Source: Atribacterota bacterium (GTDB taxonomy: Bacteria; Atribacterota; Phoenicimicrobiia; Phoenicimicrobiales; Stramentimicrobiaceae). Taken from it: 8,444 bases of DNA. The stretch is from contig JAQVGY010000036.1 of the NCBI GenBank assembly GCA_028696495.1, forward strand, positions 1 through 8,444, in the 5' to 3' direction. A program made the translations under genes and the position numbers. Of the stretch, positions 1 to 6,318 are shown piece by piece. Within the stretch, counting starts at the first letter, position 1. Every line of letters starts with the position of its first letter. Below the pieces are notes generated by a model. The model did no database searches. It saw nothing but the letters and a program-made list of their open reading frames with translations, and was not told where the DNA came from.

Positions 1-76
1 ATATTATAATAATAAATTGATTGATTAATGAAATTATATTAAAATTAAAAGTTAAGGTTATTGCTACAAATCATAG

Positions 77-103
77 AAAAAAACAACAAGCCTGTTTGTT
101 TTT
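77..103. other. A-rich/T-rich imperfect hairpin in the leader upstream of ftsH
   Basis: A run of seven A followed by CAACA can pair with TGTTTGTTTTT across the AGCC centre, with one bulged T. Only two pairs are C:G, so the stem is weak. On the + strand it has the A-run, stem, T-run form of a weak intrinsic terminator. It could end a gene lying left of the window or be chance in AT-rich DNA. The rest of 1-188 holds no open reading frame I can support. Confidence 0.22.
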
Positions 104-171
104 AGTCATGAAATGTGCTAAAATTACCTTGCGTTTAAACCTGAAAAATGTTTAAAACAATTTATATAATA

Positions 172-180
172 AGAGGAGAA
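172..180 (+). promoter_or_regulatory. Shine-Dalgarno site of ftsH supporting a TTG start
   Basis: AGAGGAGAA has its GGAG core at 174-177, 11 bases before the TTG at 189. No ATG or GTG in this frame lies between here and residue 111, which is inside the second membrane segment. The TTG is therefore the only start that keeps the conserved N-terminal membrane anchor. A second AAAGGA at 183-188 touches the start codon and is too close to work. Confidence 0.7.
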
Positions 181-188
181 ATAAAGGA

Positions 189-2036
189 TTGGCAAAACTA
201 AACCCTAAAAAACTAAAGAACAGAAATTTTAAAAATGCCGGTTTATATCTGTTAATTCTAATCGTGGCAATTTCAATTCTCAGTTCCTTATTTGAACCCG
301 CTTCTTCTATAAAAGAGTTCTCCTATTCCCAATTTTTAAATGAAGTTGAGAAGAATAATGTTAATAGTGTTACCATTTCGGGAAATACTGTTACTGGTGT
401 ACTCAATGATAATCAGAAATTTTCAACATATTTGCCAGATGACCCGGAATTAATGGCCATTTTACGAAATAAAAATATCAATGTTGAGGCTAAACCACCG
501 GTTGAATTATCCTGGTGGATGCGTATACTGTCTTCCCTTTTACCAATGGTTCTAATAATTGGTATCTGGATATTTATGATGAGACAGATGCAGGGTGGGG
601 GAAATAAAGTAATGTCTTTTGGGAAAAGTCAGGCAAAGTTGCAGGGTAAAGAAAATCCAAAAGTTACCTTTGCTGATGTTGCAGGTATCGATGAGGCAAA
701 AGAAGAACTGCAGGAAGTAATAGATTTTTTAAGAAACCCGGCAAAATTTAACCAGCTGGGAGCAAAAATTCCCAAAGGAGTTCTTCTCTATGGACCTCCG
801 GGATCTGGAAAGACCTTACTGGCACGTGCAGTTGCCGGAGAAGCCGGTGTTGCCTTTTTTAGTATCAGTGGTTCTGACTTTGTGGAGATGTTTGTTGGAG
901 TAGGGGCATCACGGGTAAGAGATTTATTCAAACAAGCCAAGTCAAACAGGCCCTGTATAATATTTATGGATGAAATAGATGCCGTTGGCCGTCATAGAGG
1001 TGCCGGTTTAGGCGGGGGACATGATGAGAGAGAACAGACCTTAAACCAGTTGTTGGTTGAAATGGATGGCTTCGATCAAAATACAGGAGTTATTTTAATT
1101 GCTGCTACCAATAGACCGGATATACTTGACCCGGCTCTTTTGAGACCCGGTCGATTCGATAGACGAATAGTGGTAGACCGTCCGGATTTAATCGGGCGTG
1201 AACAGATATTGATTGTTCATGCTAAAGGGAAGCCCCTGGCTAAAGAAGTAGATTTGAAGGTTTTAGCAAGAAGAACACCCGGTTTTGTTGGTTCTGATTT
1301 GGCAAACCTGGTCAATGAAGCAGCCTTGCTCGCTTCCCGTAAAGGTAAAAAATTAATAGATATGGAAGATTTTGAAGCATCTATTGATAGAGTAATTGCA
1401 GGACCGGAGAAGAAGAGCAGAATTATGAATGAAAAAGAGAAAGAGATTGTTGCATATCATGAATCCGGTCATGCCCTGGTTGCCAAATTGCTTCCCAACT
1501 GTGACCCTGTTCACAAGGTTTCTATTATTCCCAGAGGAAGTGCGGCTTTGGGATATACCCTCCAATTACCAACAGAAGACCGCTATCTGGTCAGTAAATC
1601 TGAACTGATGGAAAGATTGAGTGTGCTTTTGGCAGGAAGAGTTGCCGAAGAACTTACTTTCAAAGATGTTACTACCGGGGCTCAGAACGATTTAGAACGA
1701 GCAACCAAAATTGCCCGACAGATGGTAACCGAATTTGGTATGAGTGAAACTCTGGGACCTATGACTCTGGGGAGAAAAGAACAGCAGGTATTCTTAGGAA
1801 GAGACATTGCTGAGAATAGAAATTATAGTGAGGAAGTTGCCTTTCAAATTGATAAAGAAGTAGAAAAAATCATTGAAAGTGCTTATAATAGAGCCAAAGA
1901 ATTATTAGTCAAAAATAAGAGCAAACTGAAGAAAATAGCAAAAAATCTGCTGGAGAAAGAAACTCTGGAGGGAGCAGAGTTAGATAACCTTTTAAAAGGG
2001 GTCAAACTTGCCTCAGGACAGCAGGTTATGGTATAG
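189..2036 (+). CDS. ftsH: ATP-dependent zinc metalloprotease FtsH
   Basis: FtsH is a membrane-anchored AAA+ protease that forms hexamers. It extracts and degrades misfolded membrane proteins and selected short-lived cytosolic regulators. The 615 residues show the full family order. A first membrane segment (about 18-35) is followed by an extracytoplasmic domain (36-110) and a second membrane segment (about 113-131). The AAA+ module has Walker A GPPGSGKT (202-209), pore-loop F235 in FVG, Walker B with D261-E262, and the second region of homology (307-326) with arginine fingers R319 and R322. The M41 peptidase site HESGH (424-428) and the third zinc ligand D501 are present, with a charged helical C-terminus. 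All key residues are intact and the length is normal. It starts at TTG behind GGAG. The downstream spacer of 257 bases, and the lack of a functional link, suggest it is a separate unit from the transporter genes. Confidence 0.98.
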   Translation: MAKLNPKKLKNRNFKNAGLYLLILIVAISILSSLFEPASSIKEFSYSQFLNEVEKNNVNSVTISGNTVTGVLNDNQKFSTYLPDDPELMAILRNKNINVEAKPPVELSWWMRILSSLLPMVLIIGIWIFMMRQMQGGGNKVMSFGKSQAKLQGKENPKVTFADVAGIDEAKEELQEVIDFLRNPAKFNQLGAKIPKGVLLYGPPGSGKTLLARAVAGEAGVAFFSISGSDFVEMFVGVGASRVRDLFKQAKSNRPCIIFMDEIDAVGRHRGAGLGGGHDEREQTLNQLLVEMDGFDQNTGVILIAATNRPDILDPALLRPGRFDRRIVVDRPDLIGREQILIVHAKGKPLAKEVDLKVLARRTPGFVGSDLANLVNEAALLASRKGKKLIDMEDFEASIDRVIAGPEKKSRIMNEKEKEIVAYHESGHALVAKLLPNCDPVHKVSIIPRGSAALGYTLQLPTEDRYLVSKSELMERLSVLLAGRVAEELTFKDVTTGAQNDLERATKIARQMVTEFGMSETLGPMTLGRKEQQVFLGRDIAENRNYSEEVAFQIDKEVEKIIESAYNRAKELLVKNKSKLKKIAKNLLEKETLEGAELDNLLKGVKLASGQQVMV

Positions 2037-2130
2037 TAAATTGTCAGTTTATTTTACATTATTCGATATAAAAATGTACACCTCTAAATTATAAATTAAA
2101 ATTAGTTAATACCATAAAGTACCTGTCTAA

Positions 2131-2158
2131 TTGAATTACAGTTCAAGCCAGAGCGAAC
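2131..2158 (+). other. Overlapping small inverted repeats (possible leader RNA structure)
   Basis: TTGAA (2131-2135) can pair with TTCAA (2142-2146) across six bases. A second stem uses part of the same bases: AGTTC (2140-2144) with GAACT (2155-2159), bulged AA, then GC/GC closing a CAGA loop. The two stems exclude one another because both need 2142-2144. I recognise no riboswitch family. In AT-rich DNA, stems this short arise by chance. Confidence 0.2.
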
Positions 2159-2187
2159 TTTCCAGGAAAAAGATATTTAGTTTAGTA

Positions 2188-2197
2188 AGGGAGGTGA
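2188..2197 (+). promoter_or_regulatory. Strong Shine-Dalgarno-like sequence without a start codon at normal distance
   Basis: AGGGAGGTGA includes an eight-base match to the anti-Shine-Dalgarno end of 16S rRNA (GGAGGTGA). It is the best such match in the window. No ATG, GTG or TTG lies 5-12 bases downstream. The GTG inside the motif opens only seven codons, and the next ATG is at 2220, 22 bases away. It may be a relic of a lost small gene or a ribosome standby site. Confidence 0.4.
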
Positions 2198-2219
2198 AAA
2201 TAATAGAAATAGTGTAACA

Positions 2220-2297
2220 ATGGTAGTTAAAAAGTTGATAAAAGATTACCCAGATTTTTTATTAAAAGTAGATAACGAAAGGAGGAAAATGATTTGA
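2220..2297 (+). CDS. Possible 25-residue leader peptide coupled to the binding-protein gene
   Basis: This short frame begins MVVKKLIKDYPDF and ends NERRKMI. Its TGA stop (2295-2297) overlaps the TTG start of the next gene (2294-2296) as TTGA, a typical arrangement for translational coupling. The frame spans the real Shine-Dalgarno site of the downstream gene, which encodes its Arg-Arg near the end. Against it, the only good ribosome site (2188-2197) is 22 bases from the ATG, the peptide resembles nothing I know, and a 25-codon frame is easily chance. The frame is open back to 2181 without another start codon. I treat it as a candidate leader or the remnant of a small gene. Confidence 0.25.
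   Translation: MVVKKLIKDYPDFLLKVDNERRKMI
2278..2285 (+). promoter_or_regulatory. Shine-Dalgarno site fixing the TTG start of the binding-protein gene
   Basis: AAAGGAGG ends eight bases before the TTG at 2294. An ATG at 2289 is only three bases away and runs into a stop after two codons (ATG ATT TGA). The TTG is thus the functional start, and it gives a complete signal peptide beginning MKSKK. Confidence 0.85.
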
Positions 2298-4150
2298 AAA
2301 GCAAAAAAATATTATCGATTTTTTTAGCATTATTTTTAATTGCAGGAATGGGGACAATAGTCAGTGCTCAGGTACCCAATCCGGATAGAATAGTCTATGC
2401 TGAAATTGGTGGACCGGAAACTCTGGATCCCCATTGGTGTTACGATACAGCCAGTGGTGAAGTAATCTTTGAAATCTATGATAACCTGATTGCCTATGAT
2501 AAAGAGAGTATTGAAGATTTTGTACCTATGATTTCCACTGAGGTGCCTACTGCTGAAAATGGATTAATATCAGAAGATGGGCTAACATACACCTTCCCCA
2601 TAAGAGAGGGCGTAAAGTTCCACAATGGTGCTGTTCTAACACCCGAAGATGTAGCATACAGTTTTAAAAGAGGTATGATATTTGACCGGGCTGGTGGACC
2701 GAGCTGGATGATAATAGAACCACTTTTGGGATATGAGAGTATTGAAGAACTCGCTGTTGGACTAGCAGGGGTAGAAAATTATTCAGATATGTTCGATGAC
2801 GGAGAACTTCTACCGGAATACAAAGATGCCATGGTCAAAGTGTGTACTGACTATGTAGATAAAGCAGTTGCAGTAGACGGAAATAAGGTTATATTTAATT
2901 TAGCACAAGCCTACTCTCCCTTCATGAAAATCCTGTCACATGGTGCCGGTTGGTCTGCTATCATTAATAAGGCATGGTCTATTGAACAGGGTGCCTGGGA
3001 TGGCAAAGCCGATACATGGTGGGAATACCATGACCCACAAAATGAAGAGGACCCGCTTTACAGTGTAACTTGCGGAACCGGTCCTTTCAAGCTGGTTAGA
3101 TGGGTTCCGGAAGAGACTCTTATGCTGGAGAGATTTGATGACCATTGGAGGGGGCCTGCTAAATTAAAAGAAGTAGTATTCCAGTACATCAATGAATGGA
3201 CTACCAGGAAACTGATGTTGCAAAGAGGGGATGCCGATATAATCTATGTACCGGTTACCAATATGAATGAAGTTGAGGAGATGGAGGGTGTGGAAGTAAT
3301 CAAAGGATTACCAACCCTTATAAATGTAGTAACCAATATGCCCTGGGAATTGAATGCTGAAGGTAATGCTAATCTGGGAAGCGGTAAATTGGACGGAGAG
3401 GGTATACCGGCAAATTTCTTCTCTGATATTCATGTACGAAGAGGATTTTCCTATCTCTTCCCATATGATACTTTTATAGAAAAAACAGCACAAGGACAGG
3501 GGATACGTAATCCCGGACCCTTCCCCAAACCATTACAGGGCTACACAGAAGACCCGGAACTCTATTATCAATTTGATATTGAAAAGGCAAAAGAGGAATT
3601 CAAGTTAGCCTGGGATGGAGAACTATGGGAGAAGGGGTGCAAATTCAATATCTTCTACAATGAAGGTAATGATGTCCGGAAAGCCGTATGTGACATGCTT
3701 TCAACCTATGCCAAGATTGTAAATCCCAAATTTGAACTTACTCCGGTAGGTGTACAATGGTCGTCCTACCTGAAACAGTTCCTGGCAGAGCAGCTTCCCA
3801 TGTTTACCATTGGCTGGTTAGCAGATTATGCTGATGCTTATAACTGGGCACCGACCTATCTGGGCACTAACGGTACATATAGCGGATTTTACGGAAAGCC
3901 ATATCTTGATTTTGCAAAAGAGAATACAGATCCTCTGATTGAAAAAGCCCTTAAATCAGTTGACCCGCAAGAACAGAAGGCCATCTATGAAGAGCTAACC
4001 AGAATTGCCCATGAGCAGGCTGTTTCACTGTACCTCTATCAACCTATAGGTATACATGTCCAGAGAGACTGGGTCAAAGGGTGGTACCATAATTCGGTAA
4101 TATCCGGTTTACCGGAAGGTGCTGATTTTTACTATATTTACAAAGAATAA
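2294..4150 (+). CDS. Extracytoplasmic solute-binding protein, family 5 (Opp/Dpp type)
   Basis: This is the ligand receptor of the ABC importer encoded just downstream. It belongs to the SBP_bac_5 family, shown by the early ETLDPHW segment, YDNLIAYD, the REGVKFHNG stretch followed by TPEDVAYSFKR, GTGPFKLVRW, and RGDADIIYVP. The signal peptide has a KSKK n-region, a hydrophobic core of about residues 6-20, and a likely signal-peptidase I cut after VSA at residue 25. There is no lipobox cysteine, so the protein should be soluble in a periplasm rather than lipid-anchored. At 618 residues it is longer than the roughly 520-560 usual for OppA/DppA. It has about 18 tryptophans, five of them at 220, 228, 235, 242 and 243. 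Ligands in this family include peptides, oligosaccharides and others, and the ligand here is unknown. It is the first gene of the transporter cluster, 187 bases before the permease genes. Confidence 0.93.
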   Translation: MKSKKILSIFLALFLIAGMGTIVSAQVPNPDRIVYAEIGGPETLDPHWCYDTASGEVIFEIYDNLIAYDKESIEDFVPMISTEVPTAENGLISEDGLTYTFPIREGVKFHNGAVLTPEDVAYSFKRGMIFDRAGGPSWMIIEPLLGYESIEELAVGLAGVENYSDMFDDGELLPEYKDAMVKVCTDYVDKAVAVDGNKVIFNLAQAYSPFMKILSHGAGWSAIINKAWSIEQGAWDGKADTWWEYHDPQNEEDPLYSVTCGTGPFKLVRWVPEETLMLERFDDHWRGPAKLKEVVFQYINEWTTRKLMLQRGDADIIYVPVTNMNEVEEMEGVEVIKGLPTLINVVTNMPWELNAEGNANLGSGKLDGEGIPANFFSDIHVRRGFSYLFPYDTFIEKTAQGQGIRNPGPFPKPLQGYTEDPELYYQFDIEKAKEEFKLAWDGELWEKGCKFNIFYNEGNDVRKAVCDMLSTYAKIVNPKFELTPVGVQWSSYLKQFLAEQLPMFTIGWLADYADAYNWAPTYLGTNGTYSGFYGKPYLDFAKENTDPLIEKALKSVDPQEQKAIYEELTRIAHEQAVSLYLYQPIGIHVQRDWVKGWYHNSVISGLPEGADFYYIYKE

Positions 4151-4202
4151 AAAGCTTATCAAGTATTAACAATTTTTACTGATTTTAATGTATTCTAATA
4201 GA

Positions 4203-4211
4203 TGATATAAT
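4203..4211 (+). promoter_or_regulatory. Candidate extended -10 promoter element before the permease genes
   Basis: TGATATAAT is a perfect extended -10 (TGN plus TATAAT). A -35 match is poor: TTTTAA at 4183-4188 with 17-base spacing, which is tolerable for extended -10 promoters. Transcription would start near 4217, inside the left arm of the inverted repeat at 4210-4249. It could supply the permease and ATPase genes separately from the binding-protein transcript. Confidence 0.4.
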
Positions 4212-4249
4212 GGTGGAGTGGAAGCTAACAAAAATTTCCACTCCACTAT
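4210..4249 (+). terminator. Intercistronic hairpin: likely leaky terminator or mRNA-stabilising stem
   Basis: GTGGAGTGGAA (4213-4223) pairs perfectly with TTCCACTCCAC (4236-4246), giving 11 Watson-Crick pairs. These extend at the base by G:U, T:A and A:T pairs and at the top by one G:U pair. The loop is about ten bases. TTTT follows at 4251-4254, and a longer T-rich tract lies at 4263-4277. It is the most stable stem in the window and stands out in AT-rich DNA. Between a binding-protein gene and its permease genes, such a hairpin typically protects or ends most transcripts, so the receptor outnumbers the membrane complex. Because an extended -10 element touches its left arm, an operator role is also possible. 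Confidence 0.7.
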
Positions 4250-4275
4250 GTTTTAATAACAATATTTTTATTTTT

Positions 4276-4306
4276 TTGTACATTGAAAGCGTCTTATTTT
4301 GATAAT
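4276..4306 (+). promoter_or_regulatory. Weak alternative promoter-like pair upstream of the first permease gene
   Basis: TTGTAC (4276-4281, four of six to -35) precedes GATAAT (4301-4306, five of six to -10) with a 19-base spacer, which is longer than ideal. Transcription would begin about 25 bases before the ATG at 4338. The surrounding DNA is very AT-rich, so chance matches are likely. Confidence 0.2.
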
Positions 4307-4337
4307 TAAGAATATATAAGTAAGGAAAAAATAAAAA

Positions 4338-5375
4338 ATGTTATCTTATATTATTAGACGGCTCTTAATATTGCCTTTAATTCTATTTGGAGTTACTTTC
4401 CTCATATTTGCTCTTTTCTCTTTATTAAGTCCTATGGAAAGACTGGCAACCTATATTAATAATCCCAGTGTGTTAAAAAATCCTCAAGCGGCACAACGAT
4501 TAATTGAAAAATACCATCTCGATGACCCCTTTCCGGCTGGTTATATTTACTGGGTACAATCTCTGATGAGATTAGATTTTGGATGGTCACCTACGGCCAA
4601 TCAACCAGTTTGGGAAGCAATAAAGCAACGTTTCCCGGCAACAATGGAGCTTGTTTTCTATTCCATTATTCCGGTAATTCTGGTGGGAATCTGGTTGGGT
4701 GTAATATCTTCAGTTCACCACAATGATTTACTGGACCAGACTATCAGAGTTACAGCCATAATTGGTTGGTCATTGCCAACTTTTATCTTTGGATTACTGG
4801 TATTATTTATTTTCTATGGCATATTGGGCTGGTTGCCTCCAGGACGGCTTAGTACCTGGGCACAGTATATTGTCTATACCGGGGATAGTTTTAAACATTA
4901 TACCCATTTCATTACTATTGATGCTCTCCTCAATGGGCGTCTCGATATTTTCTGGGATGCAATAAAGCATCTAATTGGTCCCATTATTACTCTCTCTTAT
5001 ATTTCCTGGGCTTACCTATTAAGAATCACTCGTTCCAGCATGCTTGATACTTTAAGAAAAGACTATATTCGCACTGCTCGAGCTAAAGGGGTTGAAGAGA
5101 AGAAGGTTATCCATCAGCACGCTCAGAAAAATGCCCTCATTCCGGTGGTAACGGTAGCGGGAATGATGATAATTCAAATGCTGGGCGGGGTAGTTATTAC
5201 TGAGACGGTTTTCACCTATCCCGGACTGGGATATTGGGCTGCCTCTTCTGCTCAGCAGCTGGACTATGGGTCAGTTATCGGCTTTGCTCTACTATTTGCC
5301 TTTATGATGGTAATCGGTAATTTAGTCGTAGATATCTCCTATGCTTTAATCGATCCCCGGGTTAAATTGGAGTAG
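4338..5375 (+). CDS. oppB: ABC transporter permease, OppB/DppB family
   Basis: This is one of the two inner-membrane subunits forming the translocation channel. The 345-residue protein begins with MLSYIIRRLLILPLILFGVT, the typical OppB/DppB opening with arginines before the first membrane segment (about 9-31). A soluble stretch of about 65 residues follows, then further hydrophobic segments near 100-125, 134-160, 211-230, 262-290 and 314-338. The EAA-type cytoplasmic loop that contacts the ATPases is at about 243-263 (YIRTARAKGV...NALIP). The C-terminus DPRVKLE is typical. An AAGGA Shine-Dalgarno (4322-4326) lies 11 bases before the ATG. The next permease starts only seven bases after the stop, so the two are surely co-transcribed. 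The Opp symbol reflects family only, and Dpp is equally possible. Confidence 0.95.
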   Translation: MLSYIIRRLLILPLILFGVTFLIFALFSLLSPMERLATYINNPSVLKNPQAAQRLIEKYHLDDPFPAGYIYWVQSLMRLDFGWSPTANQPVWEAIKQRFPATMELVFYSIIPVILVGIWLGVISSVHHNDLLDQTIRVTAIIGWSLPTFIFGLLVLFIFYGILGWLPPGRLSTWAQYIVYTGDSFKHYTHFITIDALLNGRLDIFWDAIKHLIGPIITLSYISWAYLLRITRSSMLDTLRKDYIRTARAKGVEEKKVIHQHAQKNALIPVVTVAGMMIIQMLGGVVITETVFTYPGLGYWAASSAQQLDYGSVIGFALLFAFMMVIGNLVVDISYALIDPRVKLE

Positions 5376-5382
5376 CAGCAAG

Positions 5383-6318
5383 ATGTATAGAATAATTAAA
5401 AAACTATTGGGTAATTCAGCATCACTCATAGGTTTATTATTACTTTTAGTCTTTATTCTTATTGCAATTATTGCCCCCTATATTGCCCCACCTTTGTTTC
5501 CTGATCCTTATCAAATACCGCGCATGTCCTGGGATATAGAACCGCAACCGCCAGGATTTTCAATTACAGATGATATGAGATTTATCTATGAAAGTCTCGG
5601 TAAACCGGTTACCAGGGAGCAGGCAATTTTTGGTACTGCCCAGGGTGGTTATGATATATTCTATGGATTAATCTGGGGAACCAGAACTGCTTTCCGTGTT
5701 GGAATTATTACAGTAGTCTTCTCTATGTTTATTGGAATAATCGTAGGCTCAATCGCTGCTTATTTTGGCGGATGGATAGATGAGGTACTAATGCGTTTAA
5801 CAGATATATTTTTATCCATTCCCTTTTTAGTTGCGGCTATGGTGCTCACTACTATCTTAGGGAGAGGCCTGGATAAGGTAATAATAGCACTCGTTGCCTT
5901 CGGCTGGATGGGATATGCCAGAGTAATAAGAGGGAGCATTTTGAGTACTAAAGAAGAGGCTTACGTTATGGCTGCCAAAGCTTTGGGAGTGAAAGATTTT
6001 CGTATTATAGCCTTTCATTTGCTGCCCAATACTATATTTCCGGTCTTAGTCCAGGCCAGTATGAATATTGGCTCCATGGTGGTTACTGCCGCGGCTCTAA
6101 GTTTTTTAGGAGTAGGAGCACCTTTGGGATATGCTGATTGGGGTCAAATGGTTAGTTTTGCTCGTAATTGGATTATTGGTGCACCAGGCAAAGCCGGAGA
6201 ATACTGGTATGCGGTATTTTTTCCTGGTATTTTCATTATCTTATTTGTCCTTTCCTGGAATTTAGTTGGAGATACACTGAGAGATATTCTGGACCCACGT
6301 TTAAGAGGTGAGCTGTGA
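5383..6318 (+). CDS. oppC: ABC transporter permease, OppC/DppC family
   Basis: This is the second channel subunit, pairing with the OppB-type permease. Its 311 residues start with a membrane segment at about 13-34. A roughly 70-residue extracytoplasmic stretch follows (35-104), rich in Pro, Asp and aromatic residues. It ends in GTAQGGYDIFYGLIWGTRTA, the local equivalent of the usual GTDxxGRDxxSRLxxGxR signature of this family. The remaining hydrophobic segments begin near 106, 139, 165, 222 and 275. The EAA loop is at 192-215 (EAYVMAAKALGVKDF...HLLPN), and the C-terminus DPRLRGEL is typical. The ribosome site GGAG (5369-5372) lies inside the end of the previous gene. The stop codon overlaps the next start as TGATG, implying translational coupling. 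The long first loop is the only unusual part. Confidence 0.95.
   Translation: MYRIIKKLLGNSASLIGLLLLLVFILIAIIAPYIAPPLFPDPYQIPRMSWDIEPQPPGFSITDDMRFIYESLGKPVTREQAIFGTAQGGYDIFYGLIWGTRTAFRVGIITVVFSMFIGIIVGSIAAYFGGWIDEVLMRLTDIFLSIPFLVAAMVLTTILGRGLDKVIIALVAFGWMGYARVIRGSILSTKEEAYVMAAKALGVKDFRIIAFHLLPNTIFPVLVQASMNIGSMVVTAAALSFLGVGAPLGYADWGQMVSFARNWIIGAPGKAGEYWYAVFFPGIFIILFVLSWNLVGDTLRDILDPRLRGEL
6305..6311 (+). promoter_or_regulatory. Shine-Dalgarno site favouring the ATG at 6318 for the first ATPase
   Basis: GAGGTGA ends six bases before ATG 6318 but only three before the in-frame GTG at 6315. The ATG is therefore the likelier start, overlapping the previous stop as TGATG. Using the GTG would add just one residue. 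Confidence 0.65.

Larger units (their letters stand above)
2037..2293. other. Spacer between ftsH and the transporter genes
   Basis: This 257-base spacer is AT-rich and has no clear intrinsic terminator for ftsH. TTGTCA (2041-2046, five of six matches to a -35 box) lies 20 bases before TATAAA (2067-2072, five of six to a -10 box). That spacing is too long for a good sigma-70-type promoter, so I do not call one. A cluster of small hairpins sits at 2131-2158, a strong Shine-Dalgarno-like sequence at 2188-2197, and a short open frame at 2220-2297. The operon promoter is expected in this spacer, but I cannot place it with confidence. Confidence 0.5.

Noticed and set aside
165..170. Perfect TATAAT just upstream of ftsH as its -10 box
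   Set aside because: Transcription would start near 176-177, inside the ribosome site at 172-180, leaving a truncated Shine-Dalgarno. The -35 match (CTGAAA at 141-146, 18-base spacing) is also only moderate.
1353..1565. Open frame of 70 codons on the - strand
   Set aside because: It lies entirely inside the conserved protease part of ftsH, has no recognisable product, and is the mirror of real coding sequence.
2289..2297. ATG at 2289 as start of the binding-protein gene
   Set aside because: It is only three bases from the Shine-Dalgarno and reaches TGA after two codons. The TTG at 2294 is in the right frame and at the right distance.
2936..3493. Two open frames on the - strand within the binding-protein gene (2936-3145 and 3308-3493)
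   Set aside because: Both are fully covered by conserved coding sequence on the + strand and encode no recognisable domain.
189..4150. Functional link between ftsH and the importer
   Set aside because: They share a strand, but a 257-base spacer separates them, and I see nothing in either that connects a housekeeping protease to this importer. Chance neighbourhood is the simpler reading.
4762..4965. Open frame of 67 codons on the + strand in another frame of the first permease gene
   Set aside because: Its hydrophobic character merely reflects the T-rich codons of membrane segments read out of frame.
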